Program-made: the position numbers and the translations under genes
The notes under the pieces: model-generated
The model's input: only the letters and a program-made list of their open reading frames with translations
Told to the model about the DNA's origin: nothing
The model's database searches: none
Part shown: positions 7,300 to 11,569 of the stretch, piece by piece
How positions within the stretch are numbered: position 1 is the first letter of the stretch
Layout of the letters: every line of letters starts with the position of its first letter
DNA from: Treponema sp.
Lineage (GTDB): Bacteria; Spirochaetota; Spirochaetia; Treponematales; Breznakiellaceae
DNA: 11,569 nt
Assembly (NCBI GenBank): GCA_031281685.1
Contig: JAITFA010000188.1
Location: 1-11,569, forward strand
Reading direction: 5' to 3'

Positions 7300-8213
7300 A
7301 GGTCTTTCCGGTATTTGTCAAGTTCTTGCTGATTGCCAAGCACGAAATGTCCGGGATCAAGTTCCACCCATAGCGGCGCATCAACAGAATAGTCGTGGAT
7401 GCGCTCATCATAGACCAGTACCTGCTTGTGGCGCTCGTGTTCCGGGTCGGGAAGGGGAATGGCGGAAAGCAGGGAGCGGGTGTAAGGATGGAGCGGGCGC
7501 GTGAAGAGGGTCTCAGCGCCGGCAAGCTCGACGATGCGACCGTGGTGTATTGCCGCGACACGGTCGCAGATAAAGCGCATAACCGAAAGATCGTGACTGA
7601 TGAAAACATAGGTAAGGCCGCGCTGCTTTTGCAGTTTACGCATGAGGTTCAAAACCTGGGCGCGTATTGATACGTCAAGGGCGGAGATCGGTTCGTCAGC
7701 TATGACGAGTTCAGGGCGCATAATCAGGGCGCGGGCAATGCCAATGCGCTGACGCTGGCCCCCGGAAAACTCGTGGGGGAAGCGCGTGGCAAACTCAGGA
7801 CGCAGACCTACCTCCATCAGCGCCGCCGCAACCGCCTCGTCACGCCCGGCAGCAGTGCCTTTGTCGCGGGACAGGCCCTCGGCAACAATGTAGTTTACCT
7901 TTGCCCGCTCGTTGAGGCTCGACATGGGGTCTTGAAAGATCATCTGAATCCTGCGGGTCAGCGCCCTTTTTTGTTTTGACGGCAGGGAACCTGATATGCG
8001 CTCGCCATTAAGCACAATTTCCCCCGCTGAAATTGGGTTGATCCTGATGATCGCCCGGCCTATTGTGGTTTTGCCAGAGCCAGATTCGCCGACTATGCCG
8101 AAGGTTTCACCCCTGTACACGTCAAACGATACGTTATTCACCGCGTTAAAGCGTTTTTTACCATGCCCGAAGCAGACTGATACCTGTTTGAGGCTGAGAA
8201 ACGGCGTGTTCAT
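7296..8213 (-). CDS. oppF: Oligopeptide/dipeptide ABC importer ATP-binding subunit, OppF type (305 aa)
   Basis: This is one of the two cytoplasmic ATPases that drive peptide import by hydrolysing ATP against the OppB/OppC channel. Motifs by residue: Walker A GESGSGKT 42-49, Q-loop Q94, signature FSGGQRQR 149-156, Walker B with IADEP 171-175 and catalytic E174, and switch H207. The C-terminal oligopeptide-transporter extension begins near LHPYTRSLL (241-249). I chose the ATG at 8213, which overlaps the oppD stop as ATGA and follows a GGAG; an in-frame ATG at 8294 would overlap oppD by more than 80 nt and adds an Arg-rich, non-conserved stretch. Length is typical of OppF/AppF/DppF. The exact substrate (oligopeptide, dipeptide, or another ligand such as nickel or a sugar) cannot be read from the ATPase. 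It is the last gene of the importer cluster. Confidence 0.93.
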   Translation of the reverse strand: MNTPFLSLKQVSVCFGHGKKRFNAVNNVSFDVYRGETFGIVGESGSGKTTIGRAIIRINPISAGEIVLNGERISGSLPSKQKRALTRRIQMIFQDPMSSLNERAKVNYIVAEGLSRDKGTAAGRDEAVAAALMEVGLRPEFATRFPHEFSGGQRQRIGIARALIMRPELVIADEPISALDVSIRAQVLNLMRKLQKQRGLTYVFISHDLSVMRFICDRVAAIHHGRIVELAGAETLFTRPLHPYTRSLLSAIPLPDPEHERHKQVLVYDERIHDYSVDAPLWVELDPGHFVLGNQQELDKYRKDL

Positions 8214-9283
8214 AAGACGCGCTCCGTGCGCGTCCGTGCGCGCTGTATCACAGGCGGCGGGGCGACTGCGGGGGCGCGAGGATCGAGTAACCATGTCCGC
8301 GCAAAATGCGTGTCGCTCACCTTAAAAAGCGGAGGGCGTTTCACAAAGTCGATTTTGAGCGCCACGGGGTTTCGGGGCGCGAATGCGTCTCCGTGTATGG
8401 TCTGGAAGAGATTAGGCGGCGTACCGCGAATGGAGTAGAGGTCTTCGCCTTTGACGCCATTCGTCGGCATACTGGAGAGCAGCGCCCATGTGTAGGGATG
8501 ACGCGGATCGTAAAAGATGTCTTCGGCAGTGCCGATTTCAATGAAATCACCGGCGTACATCACCACAATCCGGTCAGCAACATTGGCGACTACGCCGAGG
8601 TCGTGGGTGATGTAGATCGTTGTCAGCCGGTGCTTTGTCTTCATGCTTTTGATGAGCGTGAGTATCTGCGCCTCAATGGTTACGTCAAGGGCGGTGGTTG
8701 GCTCATCGCAGATGAGGATGTTCGGATGACAGGCAAGGGCAATGGCGATTACCACGCGCTGTCTCATGCCGCCGGAAAACTCGTGCGGGTACTGGTGGAA
8801 ACGGCGCTGCGGCTCTGTGATACCAACGTCATTAAGGTAGCCAAAGGCGGCTGACTTTGCCGCCTTGCCGCGTATGCGCTGGTTAATCTCAATCGCCTCC
8901 ACGATCTGAGCGCCAATAGTCTTGAGCGGATTCAGACTCGTCATGGGGTCTTGCATGACCATTGCGATTTCGCCGCCACGATAGGCCTGCCAATCGCGGT
9001 CAGTCTTGAGTTGGGCAAGGTCCCGCGCCGGCGCGGTCGGGCGGGCTGTGGCGCCCGGATCGTAATAGATCGAGCCGCTGTTAAGCGCACCATTAGCGTC
9101 GAGTAACCCCATCAGGCTCTTGCAGAATACGCTCTTGCCGGAGCCGGATTCACCAACAATGGCGAGACTTTCACCTTGATACACGTCGAGCGATACGTCC
9201 CGTATCACTCGCAGACATTGCCCACGCAGGTTAAAGCTGATGTCAAGATTTTTTACAGAGAGTATCGTGTTTGATTCAGTCAT
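8210..9283 (-). CDS. oppD: Oligopeptide/dipeptide ABC importer ATP-binding subunit, OppD type (357 aa)
   Basis: This is the second ATPase of the importer, expected to pair with OppF. By residue: Walker A GESGSGKS 44-51, Q-loop Q111, signature FSGGMRQR 169-176, Walker B with CDEPT 192-196 and catalytic E194, and switch H227. The C-terminal oligopeptide-transporter domain (about 250-335) has the family layout, but the four cysteines found in many OppD/DppD proteins are replaced (D299, N305, D312 and T330 by eye alignment), so no metal or iron-sulfur site is expected. A cysteine-free version of this domain is known to me from Firmicutes-type OppD proteins. The start at 9283 is chosen because a GAGGGGG lies just upstream, 7 nt after the oppC stop; an upstream in-frame ATG at 9328 would run into oppC. 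A Pro/Arg-rich tail follows residue 335. Confidence 0.93.
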   Translation of the reverse strand: MTESNTILSVKNLDISFNLRGQCLRVIRDVSLDVYQGESLAIVGESGSGKSVFCKSLMGLLDANGALNSGSIYYDPGATARPTAPARDLAQLKTDRDWQAYRGGEIAMVMQDPMTSLNPLKTIGAQIVEAIEINQRIRGKAAKSAAFGYLNDVGITEPQRRFHQYPHEFSGGMRQRVVIAIALACHPNILICDEPTTALDVTIEAQILTLIKSMKTKHRLTTIYITHDLGVVANVADRIVVMYAGDFIEIGTAEDIFYDPRHPYTWALLSSMPTNGVKGEDLYSIRGTPPNLFQTIHGDAFAPRNPVALKIDFVKRPPLFKVSDTHFARTWLLDPRAPAVAPPPVIQRARTRTERVL

Positions 9284-9290
9284 ATCCCCC

Positions 9291-10301
9291 TCATACCACA
9301 TGATTACGCGGATCAGAAGCGTCGGCAAAGGCGTTGCCTACGATATAAAACGAGATAGTAACAATGGATAGCACTATCGTAGGGAAGATAAGCTGGTAAC
9401 GCAGGGTTGGTTCCAGCAGTTTGTCAATACCGGAATTGATAAGATTACCAAGCGATGGCGTTGCAAGCGGTAATCCCAGGCCAATGTACGAGACAAAGAC
9501 CTCGTTACCAATCGCCGCTGGTATCGCCATTGCCATACGCATTGTAATTACCGAAACAAGGTAGGGTAGGAGGTTCTTAATGATGATACGCCCAAGGGGT
9601 GTGCCTAAACAGCGCGACGCGAGGTTGTAGTCGCGGTCCCGGATGATCATCACCATATTACGGACAAAACGCGCAGTGGATAACCAACTGGTAACGCACA
9701 TGGCGAGTATCATGGTACCAATGCTGGGGCGCAGAACATAAGAAACAAGAATGAGTACCAGGGTCTGTGGCACATTGTCAACGATGTTGTACAACTCGGT
9801 GAAGAGCAGGTCGAGTTTTCGCGCATAACCCCAGAGTACGCCAATGATGACACCGAGCAGGGCGTCAACACAGGCAACGGAAAGCCCTATGAAGAGGCTG
9901 GTACGTGTGCCGTGCCAGGTAAGCGCCCAGAGGTCTTGGCCTATGGAGTTTGTGCCAAACCAAAAACGCTCGTCAGGCTGATGATTGCGTATCTGAATAC
10001 CGGTCTCAGGGTTATTGTGAATCGTGGTAGAAGGAATACGGCTCGACACTGCCTGAATCAGGGTGAAGAGCAGGACGAAGATGATTACCGCGAAGAAGAA
10101 ACAGGCCACGCGGTTCTTGAAGAAGATACGCAGGGTACTCTTCCAATACGAGTAGCCGCTAACAGCGGTGTACTCTGCGGCGGCCTCGTCTGGTTCGGCA
10201 AACGTGAACAGCTCTGCTTCGCTTAGGCTACCGTACTCCCGCGCCAGTGTGTCGCTGATGTTTTCTTCAATCACGCGCTGTTTGCTTTTGTATAGAGACA
10301 T
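9291..10301 (-). CDS. oppC: Oligopeptide/dipeptide ABC importer permease, OppC type (336 aa)
   Basis: This is the second inner-membrane permease of the importer. A cytoplasmic N-terminal segment of about 65 residues, acidic in its middle, precedes a first hydrophobic helix at about 66-84. A periplasmic loop contains FGTNSIGQDLW (115-125), matching the family pattern FGTD-x-x-GRDL. The core permease helices follow from about 135, and the ATPase-coupling (EAA-type) loop lies at about 221-246 with ASRCLG. A final helix precedes DASDPR at 328-332, the usual OppC ending. The ATG at 10301 shares its A with the oppB stop (TAATG), pointing to translational coupling; AAGGA lies about 9 nt upstream. 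Family and subunit are clear; the transported compound is not. Confidence 0.93.
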   Translation of the reverse strand: MSLYKSKQRVIEENISDTLAREYGSLSEAELFTFAEPDEAAAEYTAVSGYSYWKSTLRIFFKNRVACFFFAVIIFVLLFTLIQAVSSRIPSTTIHNNPETGIQIRNHQPDERFWFGTNSIGQDLWALTWHGTRTSLFIGLSVACVDALLGVIIGVLWGYARKLDLLFTELYNIVDNVPQTLVLILVSYVLRPSIGTMILAMCVTSWLSTARFVRNMVMIIRDRDYNLASRCLGTPLGRIIIKNLLPYLVSVITMRMAMAIPAAIGNEVFVSYIGLGLPLATPSLGNLINSGIDKLLEPTLRYQLIFPTIVLSIVTISFYIVGNAFADASDPRNHVV

Positions 10302-11260
10302 TATACTGTATCCTTGTTCGCCAGACTGATGCGCGGGTCAAGCGCTGCCATGAGCGTATCGCCGACCAAAAGTCCCGCGATGCTGATTGCTGAATAGAGC
10401 AGTACCAGCGCCTGCACCAGCGTATTGTCCTGCATTTTTATCACCTGCACGAGCAGCCCGCCCATACCCGGAATCGAATAGAGACTTTCCACATAGAGGG
10501 AACCGACAAGCGTAAGCAGTATTGAGGTAGGGATGTACTGCACTATCGGCACGATGGCATTTCTGAAAATATGCCGTGAGAAAATGCTTGCCGACGGCAG
10601 CCCCTTAGCGCGAGCAAGCGTGATGTAGTCCTTAGTGCTTTCGTCAACCATGTAGCGCCGGAGCCAGAGCGCGTAATACGCTGTGCCGCCGAGAGAGAGG
10701 GAGAACACCGGCAGTATCCAGGTGAGCCAGTTACTTTCGCGGAACAGCGTTGGGATATGCAGTGGCGGACCGAGCCATTCGGTGCCATAGATCATCACGA
10801 AGAGGTGGTAGATAGCGGCTGGAATCGCCTGCACCAGCACGACAAACACGGTTCCCAGTTTATCCCAGACTCCAATCCGGCTTTTCGCACTATGCGCCAT
10901 GAGTATACCGAGAGGAATTCCCACCAGCAACGACACCAGTATCGCCAGCAGCCCCATCTTTATGGACAGCGGCGCTTTTTCCGCGATGATTTTTGTAACC
11001 GGATAGTTCACGCGGTACTTCATGGACAAGCCGAAGTCGCCCTTAATGATGTTTTTGTAAAACATCCAGAGCTGAATGGGCAGAGGTTTATCGAGATTCT
11101 GCCGCGACAGCTCCACCTTAATCTGGGTCTCAGACATTTTCTCGTAGTTAGAGAAGTAACCTTCAATGGGCATGAGCCGGAGCAGGGAAAAGACAATAGT
11201 GATGATGAAGAACAAGGTGAGGAAAGACCGAAACGTCCGTTTAAGGATATAGAGAAACAT
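10301..11260 (-). CDS. oppB: Oligopeptide/dipeptide ABC importer permease, OppB type (319 aa)
   Basis: This is the first inner-membrane permease of the importer and the first gene of the cluster. It opens with the typical OppB start (basic residues, then a hydrophobic helix about 11-29 ending in RLMP). A periplasmic segment with LDKPLPIQ and GDFGLSM (74-80) follows, as in the family. Membrane helices begin near residues 102, 135, 181, 245 and 285. The ATPase-coupling loop is DYITLARAKGLP (211-222), and YSIPGMGGLL (261-270) is the conserved OppB motif. The ATG at 11260 has a near-perfect AGGAGG four nt upstream. Oddly, no OppA-type binding protein gene lies on either side within this window; it may be encoded beyond the right edge or elsewhere, as is common for treponemal and other Opp systems. 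Confidence 0.94.
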   Translation of the reverse strand: MFLYILKRTFRSFLTLFFIITIVFSLLRLMPIEGYFSNYEKMSETQIKVELSRQNLDKPLPIQLWMFYKNIIKGDFGLSMKYRVNYPVTKIIAEKAPLSIKMGLLAILVSLLVGIPLGILMAHSAKSRIGVWDKLGTVFVVLVQAIPAAIYHLFVMIYGTEWLGPPLHIPTLFRESNWLTWILPVFSLSLGGTAYYALWLRRYMVDESTKDYITLARAKGLPSASIFSRHIFRNAIVPIVQYIPTSILLTLVGSLYVESLYSIPGMGGLLVQVIKMQDNTLVQALVLLYSAISIAGLLVGDTLMAALDPRISLANKDTV

Positions 11261-11264
11261 CTTT

Positions 11265-11270
11265 CCTCCT
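11265..11270 (-). promoter_or_regulatory. Strong ribosome binding site of oppB
   Basis: A minus-strand AGGAGG lies four nt before the ATG at 11260. It is the strongest such site in the window and fits oppB as the leading gene of its operon. Confidence 0.75.
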
Positions 11271-11316
11271 GCTTGTATGACGGGTTCAACTGCTTGAGCG
11301 CGGTAAACCTATTTTT

Positions 11317-11345
11317 ATTTTGAAATGAACTAGGTATGGTGTCAA
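11317..11345 (-). promoter_or_regulatory. Candidate sigma-70-like promoter of the opp operon
   Basis: The minus strand shows TTGACA (11340-11345), a full -35 match, then 17 nt and CAAAAT (11317-11322), a 4 of 6 match to the -10 consensus, in AT-rich sequence. Transcription would start near 11310, about 50 nt before oppB. The -35 box coincides with a GGTGTCAA that resembles the local repeat family, so it may have been supplied by a repeat copy. No other equally good site was seen in this leader. Confidence 0.45.
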
Positions 11346-11404
11346 TGGGGTCAGCGCAGGGCATCGGCGTTTAATCACGCGCCGGCTGCGGGCACCGATC
11401 CGAG

Positions 11405-11460
11405 GTGCCAGAGACGTTGAAGGTGCCAGAGACATGAGGAGGCGTCAGACATGGTGTCAA
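11405..11460. repeat. Short patch of the same GTGCCAGAGAC repeat family
   Basis: The plus strand contains GTGCCAGAGAC at 11405-11415 and 11423-11433, followed by GCGTCAGAC (11442-11450) and ATGGTGTCA (11451-11459). These are the core variants that fill 1-612. The family therefore flands both ends of the importer-kinase block in the same orientation. The rest of 11261-11404 holds the oppB leader and nothing else I can name. Confidence 0.85.
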
Positions 11461-11492
11461 CTGTGCGTTCCGAGTGCCCAGCAATTCCAAAT

Positions 11493-11569
11493 TCAAGAAT
11501 CATCGGGGGCCTCGCCCGCAATGGCGAGTAAAAAGTCAGTCCAATCTTCGTGCAGATATCGACTCATTT
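11493..11569 (-). CDS. Possible C-terminal end of a minus-strand gene entering from the right edge
   Basis: A minus-strand frame is open from the window edge to a TGA at 11493-11495. From an ATG at 11567 it encodes 24 residues, including RYLHEDWTDFLLAIAGE, a protein-like mixture of charged and aromatic residues. The ATG may be internal to a longer gene whose body lies outside the window. I recognise no family, and a frame this short can be open by chance. If real, this gene would lie upstream of the opp operon in the same direction, where an OppA gene could be expected, but the residues visible do not identify it as one. Confidence 0.25.
   Translation of the reverse strand, partial: MSRYLHEDWTDFLLAIAGEAPDDS

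Noticed and set aside
10757-11323. Plus-strand 188-aa ORF
   Set aside because: It is antisense to oppB, whose protein motifs and strong ribosome site are clear.
11511-11528. CTCGCC-N6-GGCGAG inverted repeat as a terminator
   Set aside because: A six-bp stem is visible but no T-run follows on either strand, and it lies within the possible edge ORF.
1-11569. Insertion sequence or transposon bounded by the flanking repeats
   Set aside because: No transposase, integrase or terminal inverted repeats are seen; the flanking copies are short, direct and imperfect.

Overview
The window suggests a spirochaete of the Treponemataceae, perhaps of the termite-gut treponeme type. This is an inference from roughly balanced base composition, large multi-PAS hybrid kinases without membrane segments, and abundant simple tandem repeats between genes; nothing in the window (no rRNA or marker gene) proves it. 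All confident genes lie on the minus strand, so biological order runs from high to low coordinates.

Layout along the minus strand: (i) 11261-11569 is the leader region of the transporter operon. It holds a candidate promoter, a small patch of GTGCCAGAGAC-type repeats, and at the very edge a possible tail of another minus-strand gene. (ii) 8210-11260 holds oppB, oppC and oppD, and 7296-8213 holds oppF: two permeases and two ATPases of an oligopeptide/dipeptide ABC importer. Junctions are TAATG, a 7-nt gap and ATGA. No substrate-binding protein (OppA) is in the window. (iii) 6911-7295 is a spacer dominated by a 21-bp tandem repeat of about ten units; each intact unit can fold on itself. (iv) 2693-6910 encodes a 1405-aa soluble hybrid histidine kinase with six PAS-like domains, HisKA, HATPase, receiver and Hpt. 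(v) 624-2648 encodes a second soluble hybrid kinase of 674 aa: receiver, PAS, HisKA, HATPase, receiver. (vi) 1-612 is a gene-free repeat block with about 22 copies of an 11-bp GTGYCAGAGAC core, three of its segments organised as exact 76-bp higher-order units.

Working model (inference): the four importer genes and two kinases form one directional block, possibly one transcript, bounded on both sides by the same repeat family. The large kinase carries a full His-Asp-His relay (H822, D1110, H1263) that could pass phosphate to a receiver of the second kinase (D51 or D585). No DNA-binding or enzymatic output domain is present, so the final target lies elsewhere. The best candidates for something undescribed are the two repeat arrays, especially the 21-bp hairpin array between the importer and the kinases. 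There, a repeat-encoded ORF overlaps the oppF stop by 4 nt and the kinase GTG start by 1 nt.
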